A stretch of DNA of 64,000 bases from Terriglobia bacterium (GCA_021324365.1 JAJPJE010000048.1:28512-92511); one strand, 5' to 3'; numbered from the stretch's first letter, positions 1 to 8,414 are shown. The notes: generated by a model not told the origin, from the letters alone. Numbers and translations are program-made.

Positions 1-444
1 GGAAAAGCTGAGGTTCTGTGAAGTAGAAAAAGCCGGCTGGCTGGTCGAATAATGCACGACACTGCCTGAGTACGCCAGCGCCGTCTGTGACGTTTGCAGT
101 TGCCTCTGAAGCGCAAGTGATCCGCCAGCGATCGTAAGGCTTTCGAATGCAGTGCCTGTTCCGGCGATCACGCCCGGGTTGGAATCCCAGCCTTCCGAAG
201 CGAAAAGTGAAACCGACATCTGCTTATGCCCTGAAATTCCCAACGAGAAGGGTTGCGCGCCAGTCAAAGGTCGCGTATCCGCTGCAATGGTTGCGGTGGC
301 ATCCGCTCCAGTAACGTTCGGATTGGCAGCTGTCGAATACAACGGTGCATCCGGTTTCGCCGGACTTTCAGGATCCTGCGCCATTCCCAGCAATGCTGGT
401 ATTGCCAGCAGCCCCACGCAGGCAAGAGAATTTCTAAATCTCAT
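1..444 (-). CDS. Secreted outer-membrane barrel-like protein of exopolysaccharide locus (3' end outside window)
   Basis: The leftward frame opens at ATG 444 behind GTAGGAG and stays open to base 1, giving the first 148 residues. It begins MRFRNSLACVGLLAIPALL followed by GMAQ, a classical signal peptide with likely cleavage after MAQ. The mature part is polar and Ser/Thr/Gly rich, with stretches such as SLGISGHKQMSVSLFASEGW that look like alternating beta strands. It lies 9 bp downstream of the Wza-like export gene, so it is probably in the same operon. By analogy with EpsL-type genes of exosortase-linked exopolysaccharide clusters it may be an outer-membrane beta-barrel protein. That role is inferred from context and composition, because the C-terminus is missing. 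Confidence 0.7.
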   Translation of the reverse strand, partial: MRFRNSLACVGLLAIPALLGMAQDPESPAKPDAPLYSTAANPNVTGADATATIAADTRPLTGAQPFSLGISGHKQMSVSLFASEGWDSNPGVIAGTGTAFESLTIAGGSLALQRQLQTSQTALAYSGSVVHYSTSQPAFSTSQNLSFS

Positions 445-453
445 CGTTCACTC

Positions 454-1074
454 CTACGGGACCACAATCGTGTCACCGGGCTTGAGAACGATGTTCTGAT
501 TCGTATTTTTGCCTTTGATGACATCTTTGTAGTTAAACGCAAGCTTGCTCTGCGTGCCATTTTCAGTTCGCAACATGTAGATCTTTGTTGTCTTTGCATA
601 AGGGCTAGGTCCGCCCGCGCTCGTCAATGCCTGGAGAATTGTCATGTTCGGAACGAGCGGAAATGCACCGGGCCGGGAAACTTCACCGATGATATACACG
701 CGGCGGCTGTTGACGGCCGTGACTGTCACAGTCACCTGAGGTTCCGTAAGGAACTGCTTCAGCTTTTCTGTGATCTGAGACCTCAGCTGCATGGGTGTCA
801 GGCCGGCAGCTTGGATATCGTTTAGTAACGGTAGTGAAACCTTTCCATCAGGACGGACAGGAACCGACGCAGATACTTCCGGCTCCTTCCAAACATTTAT
901 GTTCAGTACGTCTTCCGGTCCGATAACGTAAGTTTCGTCGTTGACAGAGCTCGAAGCCGCCTCCGGCTTTTGCGGAGTCTGCCCCTTATCTTCTGATACC
1001 GCAGTACTGGACAATGCCAGGCATAGCGCTATGAGTACCGAACTAGTTATTTTGCAAAATGTTGATGACTTCAC
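454..1074 (-). CDS. Polysaccharide export protein, Wza/Poly_export-SLBB family
   Basis: A 206-residue outer-membrane-associated export protein. A signal-anchor-like segment (about residues 9-24) precedes the Poly_export domain: ETYVIGPEDVLNINVWKEPE, a VRPDGKVSLPLL strand, and LRSQITEKLKQFL. An SLBB segment follows (RRVYIIGEVSRPGAFPL), ending LKPGDTIVVP. These features are typical of periplasmic/outer-membrane export gates for capsule or exopolysaccharide. The start is placed at GTG 1074, not at the longer in-frame ATG at 1182, because AGGAGG lies just upstream and the GTG overlaps the TGA of the preceding regulator as GTGA, implying translational coupling. It is shorter than Escherichia coli Wza, as is usual for single-SLBB members. 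No glycosyltransferase lies in the window, so the exported polymer is unknown. Confidence 0.9.
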   Translation of the reverse strand: MKSSTFCKITSSVLIALCLALSSTAVSEDKGQTPQKPEAASSSVNDETYVIGPEDVLNINVWKEPEVSASVPVRPDGKVSLPLLNDIQAAGLTPMQLRSQITEKLKQFLTEPQVTVTVTAVNSRRVYIIGEVSRPGAFPLVPNMTILQALTSAGGPSPYAKTTKIYMLRTENGTQSKLAFNYKDVIKGKNTNQNIVLKPGDTIVVP

Positions 1075-2057
1075 GACTCCTCCTGCATTGTTTGCGTACC
1101 GTCCACTCCGATCTGCTTCATCTTGTACAGAAGGGCTTTGTAGCTGATACGTAACTCTTGCGCTGCGCGTTTCCGATTCCATTGTGTTTTCGTGAGGACC
1201 TTTAATATCAAATCCTTTTCTGCGGCACGAGATGCTGCACGCGAAACATCTTTCAGTGATAGTCTCTGCACTCTGCCGGACTTGGATCTGTTGGCCCGCT
1301 GCTTGGACTTCAGAGCCGCAAGCGCGACACGCTCATTGCCGATCGCCGCAATTGTTCTGGCTGCATCTTCCAACTCACGCAAATTGCCGGGCCAGCCGTA
1401 CTCAGTCAGCGCCTGCATAGCGCCTTCACTTAGCAACTGCTTCTCGCGACTCAGCAAGATTGCGTATTTTGCGAGGAGGGTTTCCATTAATGCCGGAATC
1501 TCCTCGCGCCGGTGTCGCAGCGGCGGGATACGGAGGCAAAGACTACTGACGCGACAATAAAGGTCTTCGCGGAAACGGCCGAATCGAACGTCCTGGTCAA
1601 GATTATGATCAGACAAAAAGATCAAACGAGGACGCCTCGACGAGCAATCAGTCCCGTGAGGAGAAATAATCAGGTCTTGCAGTGCTGACTGGCAGGAAGG
1701 GTCGAGGTCGGCGATTTCCCGGAGCACCAGGGTTTTTATTTCAGACGATGTTGGATCATCTTCCAGGATCTGATATTCCGGTGCCGCCAAGTAAACCAGT
1801 TCGGCAGCACTCAACTTTGCGCAATCCAGTTCGCTAAACTGCTCTGGTCGGCCACCAGACAACTGGTGAACACGACGTGCAAGTTCGCGCTTACCAACCC
1901 CAGGTTCGCCCAGAATCAAGAGTGGCAGATGCGTGTCTGCCACAACATCCAAAACGCGGCTTATCGCCTGCATCGCGACGCCCTGTTGCGGTAAAGGCTG
2001 CGCCAATTCCATCGGAAATTGGCCGTCGTTCGATGCTGCCATTGCGTTAGTAACCAT
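1071..2057 (-). CDS. Degenerate sigma-54 activator-like AAA+ protein with Fis-type HTH (no GAFTGA)
   Basis: A 328-residue relative of sigma-54 enhancer-binding proteins without a receiver domain. The Walker A-like loop GEPGVGKR (about 50-57), the arginine-finger region FREDLYCR (about 162-169) and WPGNLRELE (about 222-230) are clear. Two essential elements are missing. The GAFTGA loop that contacts sigma-54 is absent: the segment after the second strand is shortened and reads LVYLAAPEYQILED. The Walker B Asp is replaced by Arg113 (VLREIADLD where LDEI is expected). The C-terminus has a Fis HTH with WNRKRAAQELRISYKALLYK, nearly identical to the other two activators nearby. It therefore probably binds the same DNA but should not remodel RNA polymerase, so it could be an antagonist or a plain DNA-binding protein (inference). 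The start at 2057 (MVTNAM) could instead be the internal Met at 2042. It overlaps the export gene by 4 bp. Confidence 0.85.
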   Translation of the reverse strand: MVTNAMAASNDGQFPMELAQPLPQQGVAMQAISRVLDVVADTHLPLLILGEPGVGKRELARRVHQLSGGRPEQFSELDCAKLSAAELVYLAAPEYQILEDDPTSSEIKTLVLREIADLDPSCQSALQDLIISPHGTDCSSRRPRLIFLSDHNLDQDVRFGRFREDLYCRVSSLCLRIPPLRHRREEIPALMETLLAKYAILLSREKQLLSEGAMQALTEYGWPGNLRELEDAARTIAAIGNERVALAALKSKQRANRSKSGRVQRLSLKDVSRAASRAAEKDLILKVLTKTQWNRKRAAQELRISYKALLYKMKQIGVDGTQTMQEES

Positions 2058-2448
2058 TCACTAGTGTCCGTGATTTGCGAATACTGTCCGGTACTTGCAA
2101 GGAGCATGCCAAGCCTTGGCGGCAGAGCTGCGAACTTCCAACTGCTTGTGAGTCAGGCACTTCGGGTACAAACGCAGGCTCGACAAATGCAATTAAGGGG
2201 TGGAAGAAACCAAACAGAAGGACTGCCATGAGAAATGTTTTTCCCACGTCATGGCTTTGCGATCGAAATGCGATCTCTGTAAACTACTGACTTGCAAGAT
2301 GATTATGGCCACCCAATTCAGCACGAGACGTGTCCTATAAGCTGGACAAATAACATTGAGAGAGTGGTAAAGTTTTTCCCTTTTTTCAGGGCTGTATCAA
2401 ATTCCAGCTTGCCCGGAACCTACTGAAATCTAAGCAGCTTGTTGTCTC
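2058..2448. other. Divergent intergenic region between regulator/export operon and exosortase operon
   Basis: This 391-bp region separates the leftward regulator/export operon from the rightward exosortase operon and must hold both promoters. No -24/-12 element with correct spacing was found on either strand. The nearest approach is a leftward GGAC..GTGC pair around 2325-2340, which is 1 bp too wide. No convincing -35/-10 pair was recognised. A 66-codon leftward frame is discussed under rejected items. Confidence 0.4.
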
Positions 2449-3435
2449 ATGGGGATGGTAGTCGAATTGCACAATCCTCAAGTGCCAAACGCTAGAGCCC
2501 TGCCTAGCCGAAAACCGATGGATTCAACGATACAAGCTACCGAGCAGAATACAGTTCGAGCTACTCGTCTCTCCCCCGACCGAGGATCGTTATCTTGGCA
2601 GTTGATCTCGCTTCTGGTGGCGACCGCAGTTCTATATCACTCAGTGTTGTTTCATTTGGCGGTCCAATGGTGGAGCGATCCAAACTTCTCCCATGGCGCA
2701 TTCGTTCCGTTCTTCTCTGCTTTTCTCGTATGGCGCAAGCGCGAGCAGTTGCGTGACATTCCTCAGAATCCCTCGTGGTCTGGATTGATCTTCCTGATCG
2801 CAGGACTGGCGATGCTTACACTGGGGACATTTGGGGCGGAACTGTTCCTTAGTCGCTTTTCGATACTGCTGGTTATTGCGGGAATCTGTATTTATTGTGC
2901 TGGATGGAAACTGTTTCGCGCTGTGCTTTTCCCTTGGGCTTTGCTGGTCTTAATGATTCCAATTCCGGCAATCATCTTCAACCAAATCACTTTTCCCCTT
3001 CAGATTTTATCTTCGAAACTCGCTAGCGCGCTTTTACCGCTTTGCAACGTTCCGGTTCTGCGGGAAGGCAATGTCATTAATCTACCTTCCATTCCTCTTG
3101 AAGTTGCCGAGGCGTGCAGTGGCATTCGCTCGCTTATGAGTCTCACGACAATGGCTATCATTTACGGCACACTTGCAGATAACAATGTTGTTCGGAAAAT
3201 CCTTCTGGCATTAGCGGCAATACCGATTGCAGTTGCGGCAAATGCTTTTCGGATATTTGGTACTGGGCTTCTGGTTCAATACTGGGATCCTGACAAGGCG
3301 CTGGGATTCTTTCATGAGTTCTCCGGTTGGGTAATCTTCATCTTTTCTCTCATGCTTCTATTGTCGGCCCACAAACTGTTGATCGCGTTCTCGAGAAAGT
3401 CTCCGCAGGCGGTTGCGACGGGAGTGATCGCATGA
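2449..3435 (+). CDS. xrt: Exosortase (membrane transpeptidase for PEP-CTERM proteins)
   Basis: A 328-residue polytopic inner-membrane protein with about eight hydrophobic segments from residue 50 on. The catalytic set known for exosortases is present: Cys223 in EACSGIRSL, Arg268 in AANAFRIFGTGLL, and His289 in FHEFSGWVIF. The N-terminal exosortase signatures HLAVQWWSDPNFSHGAFVP and LVWRKREQL are also present. Exosortases cleave PEP-CTERM tripartite signals and are thought to transfer the protein to a surface acceptor. The gene overlaps the EpsI-domain gene by 4 bp (ATGA), as in other exosortase operons, and a PEP-CTERM substrate lies about 7.5 kb downstream. The start is uncertain: ATG 2449 and ATG 2455 lack a good Shine-Dalgarno sequence. 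I cannot assign the subtype (A, B, J and so on) from sequence alone. Confidence 0.95.
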   Translation: MGMVVELHNPQVPNARALPSRKPMDSTIQATEQNTVRATRLSPDRGSLSWQLISLLVATAVLYHSVLFHLAVQWWSDPNFSHGAFVPFFSAFLVWRKREQLRDIPQNPSWSGLIFLIAGLAMLTLGTFGAELFLSRFSILLVIAGICIYCAGWKLFRAVLFPWALLVLMIPIPAIIFNQITFPLQILSSKLASALLPLCNVPVLREGNVINLPSIPLEVAEACSGIRSLMSLTTMAIIYGTLADNNVVRKILLALAAIPIAVAANAFRIFGTGLLVQYWDPDKALGFFHEFSGWVIFIFSLMLLLSAHKLLIAFSRKSPQAVATGVIA

Positions 3436-4088
3436 ACAGGACGAAGCCATTGATTCGTTTCTCGATTCCGATCCTGCTAATGTTAGGTGCGGGCGTTCTG
3501 ATTCAAACTCGCGCCTCTCAGGAGAATCTCCCCAAATCTCAGCCACTATCCTTTTTCCCGCTTGAACTCGGAGTCTGGCGCGGACGAGATATCCAGTTGC
3601 AGCAGAGTGTTCTTGACTTACTCGGTCCAGGGCAGTTTCTTTCTCGCATCTACGTAAATTCGAGTTCTGCTAATAGCCCCTACATAGATTTATTCATCGG
3701 CTACTTCCCATCCCAAAAAACCGGGAACACTGCTCACAGTCCCAGGAATTGCCTCCCGGGTTCCGGTTGGTACTTCGCAGATATCCGCCGACAGGAGATA
3801 TCGCTCGCTGGACGCACCCTTAGCGTGAACCGAGCCATCATCCAAAAAGGAACAGATCGGCAACTGATGTATTACTGGTACCAGTCTCATGGAAGAACAG
3901 TAGCAAGTGAATACGCGGCAAAGTACTACCTGATCGCGGACGCGATTCGCCTTAACCGAACCGACGGATCGATCGTTCGTGTCATTACTCCGATTGAAAA
4001 CACTGAAGAAGTGCGTACGGCTGATGCGCGAGCCACTCAATTTTTAGGCGGCGTTGTGCCCGAACTGCCGTATTTCATTCCTAATTGA
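3432..4088 (+). CDS. epsI: EpsI-domain exosortase-associated protein
   Basis: A 218-residue protein with an N-terminal membrane anchor (about residues 7-24) and a periplasmic EpsI domain. The family hallmark HSPRNCLPGSGW is present (about residues 99-110), preceded by IDLFIGYFPSQKTGNTA and followed by YYWYQSHGRTVASEY. EpsI is fused to the C-terminus of some exosortases and free-standing in others. Here it is separate but translationally coupled through ATGA at 3432-3435. The ORF could be extended upstream to 3327, but that extension reads through the exosortase C-terminus and was rejected. Its biochemical role is not established; the conserved Cys in the motif suggests a thiol function or structural role (inference). 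Confidence 0.92.
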   Translation: MNRTKPLIRFSIPILLMLGAGVLIQTRASQENLPKSQPLSFFPLELGVWRGRDIQLQQSVLDLLGPGQFLSRIYVNSSSANSPYIDLFIGYFPSQKTGNTAHSPRNCLPGSGWYFADIRRQEISLAGRTLSVNRAIIQKGTDRQLMYYWYQSHGRTVASEYAAKYYLIADAIRLNRTDGSIVRVITPIENTEEVRTADARATQFLGGVVPELPYFIPN

Positions 4089-4144
4089 GCTTTGGTATTT
4101 GAGGTTGTTGACGAATAGGTTACCCAGATTCAGGAAGGGATAAT

Positions 4145-6421
4145 ATGAAATCGTGCCGCCACTTTTTTAGCGCCTTCGCGATCCTGCTGGTAATAGCTGT
4201 CACCGCAGGCTGCTCTAAGGATCCTAACGTCAAAAAACAGAAATATCTTGAGAGTGGCGAGAAGTACTTCGCAGCCCAAAAGTACCGTGAAGCGGTGATT
4301 CAGTTCTCAAATGCGATCCAAACCGATCCGAATTTCGCTGAGGCGCATTATCAGCTTGCGAGGGCATACTTAAGACTAGGAAACTGGAAGAACGGGTACG
4401 CGGAACTCTCACGTACGGTTGAGTTGCAACCGGACAACGTGAAGGCGCGATTGGATCTCGGCAACTTTCTTTTAGCAGCGCATCAGATTAACGATGCCGC
4501 CAACTCGTCCAACATCGCATTACAAAAAGATCCTGAAAATCCTGACGTGCTTGCCTTGGCGGCAAACGTCGAGGCAGCAAAACAAGATAATGCCGCTGCA
4601 GTCGATTACATTCAAAAAGCAATCCAACTCGCGCCAAATCGTGATGATTTGTATGCGAATCGCGCGCTGTTTGAACTGCATTTAGGACGGAATGCCGATG
4701 CAGAGGCCAGCCTAAAGAAAGCCATCGAGGTCGCACCCAAATCTGCTCACAATTATGTAAATTTAGCTTCTTTTTATCAGCAGCAGAAGAACTTTGCTGC
4801 CGCACAACAGACGTTTCAGTCAGCTCTTCAGATTGATCCCAAGAACGTGCCTGCGATAATCGGCTTCACTAAGTTTTATCTTTCGCAGGGCAAGCGGTCT
4901 GAAGCCGAAAAGGTTGTACTCGATGGGAAGAGCGCTCTTGGCAACGATCCGAGTGGATATCGTCTGGCCGCTGATTTCTATCTCGGGACTGGGGACTTCG
5001 GCAAAGCCACCGAACAATATGCCGCTTTATACCAGTTGCGGCCCAAAGATCTAGATGCCAAGAAGGCATACATCGAATTGTTGCTTCAGCAAGGAAGAGT
5101 GGACCAAGCACAGAAATTGACCGACGAAATCCTCAAAGACAACACCAAAGACAGCCTTGCGAATATCTATGAGGCGGACCTTGAGTTAAGAGCGGGAAAA
5201 ACTGCGGATTCCATTACACGTCTCCAACGTGTCATTAAGGATGAACCTGACAATGCCAGGGCCCACTTCCTGCTCGGCGTTGCACTTGACCGCAACGGTA
5301 ACCTTGATCAAGCAGAAAAAGAGTGGAGAGAAGCCGTTCGCCTCAATCCGAACATGATCACCGGATATGAAGCGCTCGCTCGGCTAGCTCTCCGGACAGC
5401 GAACACGGATCTGTTAGCAACTTCCGCCGAACAAATCATCCGATTGCATCCACAAGACGCAAGTGGCTATCTCTTGCGAGCTGCTGCAGAGAGTAGCCAG
5501 AAACAAAGCGAGAGAGCCGACGCTGACATTCAAAAAGCAATCGCTCTCGCTCCTCAATCGAGCGCGGGGTACATAACTCTTGCGAAGCTCCGCCTCTCGC
5601 AGCGCAAGTTTTCGGATGCTCGTACCAATTTTCAACTTGCGCTTGATCGTGACCCATCTTCATCCGAAGCCGTTGCTGGAATCGCACAGCTCTACGTGGC
5701 ACAAAAGCAGATTCCGCAGGCAATCCAGTTTCTGGAAGCGCAGATCGCGAAATCCCCGAACAATAGCGCCTTTCATTACATCCTCGGAGCTCTGCAACTT
5801 CAAGAACGCGACATCACGGCTGCCAGCTCTTCATTTCAAAAAGCCGTTGACATGGATAACAGTAATTTTCCTGCTCTGTTCCAACTCGGTCGATTAGATC
5901 TGGCGCAAGGTGACTTCGATAAAGCATCTCAGCAATGGAACACATGGGTGCAAAAAGACAGCAAGAACCCTACTCCGTACTGGCTGCTCGGACGCCTTGA
6001 GGATTCCAAAAACAATTGGCAACAAGCACAGGACTATTACCGAAAAGCTCTTCAACTGAAGTCTGATTTCGCGCCTGCCGCAAATGACTTGGCGTATTCT
6101 ATGTTGCTTCACGGGGGAGATCCTGATGTCGCACTCTCTCTTGCGCAGGCGGCGCGAAGAGCATTGCCGGACTCTCCAAACTCCGCTGACACTCTGGCAC
6201 TGGCGTACATGCAAAAAAAGGTATACGCAAGTGCGGTGGATCTATTGCAGGACGCCATTAAGAAATCCCCTGCAAATGCAACTTACGAATATCATTTGGG
6301 ACTTGCGTACCAACAAATCGGAAATTCAGTCGAAGCCCGGAAGCACCTCACGAAAGCGCTAACCGTGGATCCGAAGTTCCCGCAAGCGGCCGACGCAAGA
6401 AAGACCCTGCAGCAACTCTGA
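4145..6421 (+). CDS. prsT: PrsT-like TPR-repeat lipoprotein of the exosortase system
   Basis: A 758-residue protein made almost entirely of tetratricopeptide repeats after a lipoprotein signal (ILLVIAVTAGCSKD, lipobox Cys near residue 23). Repeat units such as KYFAAQKYREAVIQFSNAI, AHYQLARAYLRLGNW and YRKALQLKSDFAPAANDLAY recur to the C-terminus. Large TPR lipoproteins in this position are known as PrsT in PEP-CTERM/exosortase loci. The Asp residue after the lipobox is at +3, not +2, so inner- versus outer-membrane retention cannot be called. AGGAAGGGA lies 5 bp before the ATG. It follows the EpsI gene by 56 bp and probably shares its transcript. A 10-bp stem overlaps its stop codon. It is likely a scaffold for polysaccharide export or protein sorting. 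Confidence 0.9.
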   Translation: MKSCRHFFSAFAILLVIAVTAGCSKDPNVKKQKYLESGEKYFAAQKYREAVIQFSNAIQTDPNFAEAHYQLARAYLRLGNWKNGYAELSRTVELQPDNVKARLDLGNFLLAAHQINDAANSSNIALQKDPENPDVLALAANVEAAKQDNAAAVDYIQKAIQLAPNRDDLYANRALFELHLGRNADAEASLKKAIEVAPKSAHNYVNLASFYQQQKNFAAAQQTFQSALQIDPKNVPAIIGFTKFYLSQGKRSEAEKVVLDGKSALGNDPSGYRLAADFYLGTGDFGKATEQYAALYQLRPKDLDAKKAYIELLLQQGRVDQAQKLTDEILKDNTKDSLANIYEADLELRAGKTADSITRLQRVIKDEPDNARAHFLLGVALDRNGNLDQAEKEWREAVRLNPNMITGYEALARLALRTANTDLLATSAEQIIRLHPQDASGYLLRAAAESSQKQSERADADIQKAIALAPQSSAGYITLAKLRLSQRKFSDARTNFQLALDRDPSSSEAVAGIAQLYVAQKQIPQAIQFLEAQIAKSPNNSAFHYILGALQLQERDITAASSSFQKAVDMDNSNFPALFQLGRLDLAQGDFDKASQQWNTWVQKDSKNPTPYWLLGRLEDSKNNWQQAQDYYRKALQLKSDFAPAANDLAYSMLLHGGDPDVALSLAQAARRALPDSPNSADTLALAYMQKKVYASAVDLLQDAIKKSPANATYEYHLGLAYQQIGNSVEARKHLTKALTVDPKFPQAADARKTLQQL

Positions 6422-6431
6422 CAGGGTCTTT
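6400..6431. terminator. Hairpin terminator overlapping the prsT-like stop codon
   Basis: A perfect 10-bp inverted repeat, AAAGACCCTG (6400-6409) and CAGGGTCTTT (6422-6431), with a 12-nt loop that contains the TGA. It lies between two convergent genes only 36 bp apart and could act in both directions. The T tract is short, so strength is uncertain. Confidence 0.55.
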
Positions 6432-6457
6432 GTACCTTGAGATGGAATATAAGTAGA

Positions 6458-7510
6458 CTACTCCGAAGCTTCTAAATCGGAAGAAATCTGTTTGGAATGC
6501 GAACTGGGCAGGCCGGCTTCGCGAATTTTGTATAGCAATGCTCTATAACTGATGCCTAACGCTCGCGCTGCTTTCTTTCGATTCCAGTTATTTGCTTCCA
6601 GCACACGCACGATTAACTTCCTCTCGAGCTCATGGACTGCTTGCCGAGTGATCTTCTTCAGAGAAACTGGGCCGTCCAACGGGAGTTCCAGATCGAGCGT
6701 GTCAGGACGTCTGGCGCTCATTTCGCCCAAGATCGCTTCCTCCGAGCCAAGAATCACGTAGCGGCGCATCAGGTTCTCGAGTTCGCGAACATTGCCGGGC
6801 CAATGGTAACGCTGCATCTGCTGCAGCAGCGAAAGCGACAGCATAGGCGTATTACAGTTGTACTTGTCGTTATAGATTTCCAGGAAGTATTCGACAAGAG
6901 AAGCGATATCCATCGTGCGTTCCCGCAACGGAGGAACATGCACGTTCACTACGTTAATTCGATAGAACAGATCTTGGCGGAACCGCCCGGTATCTACTTC
7001 TTTCTCCAACACCCGATTGGTGGCGCAGACGACTCTGGCTTCCACCTTCTTGTCGTCCTGCGCTCCGATTCGGCAAAACTGGCCATCCTGCAGCAACTGC
7101 AGCAGTTTGGATTGCAGCCCCATATCCATTTCGGAAATCTCATCAAGAAACAGAGTTCCCCGGTGCGCAAGCTCTACTCGTCCGGGCTTCGAACCGAGAG
7201 CGCCGGTAAAAGCACCCTTTTCATAACCAAATAGTTCGCTTTCGAGCAGTGTGCCCGGGATTGCCGGGCAGTTCACCTTTACGAAGGGGCCGGATTCCCA
7301 CGGCGACAATCGATGAATTAGTCGCGCGATGATGTCTTTGCCGGTGCCACTTTCACCTTGGATGAGTACCGGTACGTTCGCGGCGGCAATCTTCTCGATC
7401 CTCGTCCGGATCGCGATCATACGGTGGGAACGCCCGAATATCACAGCCTCGGGAGGCATACTGCCGTGATTGCGGGCTAAGGTCGTGTTTGTGGCCGGAC
7501 TGGCTGCCAT
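6458..7510 (-). CDS. Sigma-54-dependent transcriptional activator, receiver-less (AAA+/Fis HTH)
   Basis: A 350-residue enhancer-binding protein lacking a receiver or other sensor domain (only about 25 residues precede the AAA+ core). The canonical elements are intact: Walker A GESGTGKD, ELFGYEKGAFTGA (sigma-54 contact loop), Walker B TLFLDEISEM, the sensor region CATNRVLEKEV, arginine fingers FRQDLFYR, WPGNVRELENL and a C-terminal Fis HTH (WNRKKAARALGISYRALLYK). It should hydrolyse ATP to open RpoN promoters. The absence of a regulatory domain suggests control by expression level or a partner protein. A good -24/-12 element lies about 45 bp upstream (7556-7571, leftward), so RpoN-dependent autoregulation is likely. 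It sits convergent to the prsT-like gene and upstream of a PilZ gene transcribed in the same direction. Confidence 0.93.
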   Translation of the reverse strand: MAASPATNTTLARNHGSMPPEAVIFGRSHRMIAIRTRIEKIAAANVPVLIQGESGTGKDIIARLIHRLSPWESGPFVKVNCPAIPGTLLESELFGYEKGAFTGALGSKPGRVELAHRGTLFLDEISEMDMGLQSKLLQLLQDGQFCRIGAQDDKKVEARVVCATNRVLEKEVDTGRFRQDLFYRINVVNVHVPPLRERTMDIASLVEYFLEIYNDKYNCNTPMLSLSLLQQMQRYHWPGNVRELENLMRRYVILGSEEAILGEMSARRPDTLDLELPLDGPVSLKKITRQAVHELERKLIVRVLEANNWNRKKAARALGISYRALLYKIREAGLPSSHSKQISSDLEASE

Positions 7511-7555
7511 TTGATTACCTGGAAAACGAGTTCAATTTCGGGCAGAGTTATTTAT

Positions 7556-7571
7556 TGCAGCTTATCAGCCA
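7556..7571 (-). promoter_or_regulatory. Candidate sigma-54 (-24/-12) promoter of the 6458-7510 activator
   Basis: The leftward strand reads TGGCTGATAAGCTGCA. The GG and GC dinucleotides are separated by exactly 10 bases, as RpoN requires. It matches the consensus at TGGC and TGCA, with one mismatch in the second T of the -12 box. The expected transcript start is near 7545, about 35 bases before the ATG at 7510. Confidence 0.55.
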
Positions 7572-7793
7572 TTCCCCGTTAATTCGCGTCGTTCCGAAAG
7601 GTAGCGCAATATTACTTGTACGGCGGACGGAACTCATTATTTCTCAGTGAGTTCGCAATCGAAGACTCCGGAACCAGCAGATTTCACCTTGTCACAGAGT
7701 GACTCGACAGCTTGCACGAAGGTAACATCATGGAGTGAAAACACTTTCACACTTGAGAAAGAGTTGTTCACTTTGAGCGCTAAATTAAAGATG

Positions 7794-8138
7794 TCAGGCT
7801 TGAATAGGACGAGTGAAGCGAAGGCCCAATAGATGGTATCTCTCGCCGTGGGTGATCCGAACTAACTTCGCCTTCAGGCTTCGGACTGATTGATTCGAGA
7901 ATGCATCTGCAGGAAGCGGCGCGACCGGTATTTCTAACGACAACCCCGCCGACTTCGGCAGACTTCTCCGTGTTGCAAGGAGAATTCCTCCGGCGCTGAT
8001 GTTCAGTGCAGTTGCGAACTCCAAGAACTCCTTGCCATTCTCGTCAACACCTCTAACGAAAACCGGAATGGATAAAGGAAGCCGCTGGTGTCTTCTGCGT
8101 TCCGCAACTTTCTTGGCCGCTGTAGACGCTGTAGACAT
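7794..8138 (-). CDS. PilZ-domain protein (predicted c-di-GMP binder)
   Basis: A 114-residue single-domain protein. It has the PilZ signatures RRRHQRLPLSIPVFV (RxxxR-type motif, about residues 13-17) and the second motif NISAGGILL (about residues 48-52, [D/N]xSxxG), the residues that contact cyclic di-GMP in this family. The start is set at MSTASTAAKK (8138), behind AGGTAGGGA. A longer frame to 8195 begins with GTG and has no ribosome site. The placement between an RpoN activator and a histidine kinase within the exosortase locus suggests a c-di-GMP input into exopolysaccharide or sorting (inference). Confidence 0.85.
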   Translation of the reverse strand: MSTASTAAKKVAERRRHQRLPLSIPVFVRGVDENGKEFLEFATALNISAGGILLATRRSLPKSAGLSLEIPVAPLPADAFSNQSVRSLKAKLVRITHGERYHLLGLRFTRPIQA

Positions 8139-8335
8139 TGTCCCTACCTTGCCGGCGCACACTAATGACCAAAGTCTCTCGACGCGGAATCCCACAGCAG
8201 AAAAAATTACTAAGCCGAATTCCTACTAACGTTTACGCAGAATTTGTAGGCTTGACAACCAGAAAAGCAAAATCGAACCTGGTTGGTAAATTAAGCAATC
8301 TTTTGCGCCCTATGGGAACTTCCTTGCAATTCGCC

Positions 8336-8364
8336 TTGACACACCTACTTACCTTTCATAACAT
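8336..8364 (+). promoter_or_regulatory. Sigma-70-type promoter of the histidine kinase/response regulator pair
   Basis: A perfect -35 TTGACA (8336-8341), 17-bp spacer, and -10 TAACAT (8359-8364). The expected start is near 8371, giving a leader of about 44 nt before ATG 8415. This pairs a housekeeping promoter with the regulator that in turn is expected to drive RpoN promoters. Confidence 0.6.
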
Positions 8365-8414
8365 TCACTTGCGAGTAAAGCTCCAGCACTGAATTTGCTT
8401 CCTCCCCCCGGTTA

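Noticed and set aside
1075..1182. N-terminal extension of the polysaccharide export gene to ATG 1182
   Set aside because: It runs inside the HTH coding region of the upstream gene; GTG 1074 with AGGAGG and a GTGA overlap is a far better start.
2047..2247. 66-codon leftward frame (GTG start) overlapping the start of the degenerate activator, with a hydrophobic N-terminus
   Set aside because: No Shine-Dalgarno sequence, no recognisable domain, and it occupies the region that must hold the divergent promoters; kept only as a possibility.
7647..7832. 61-codon rightward frame between the activator and PilZ genes
   Set aside because: Low-complexity translation, no ribosome site and overlap with the PilZ 3' end.
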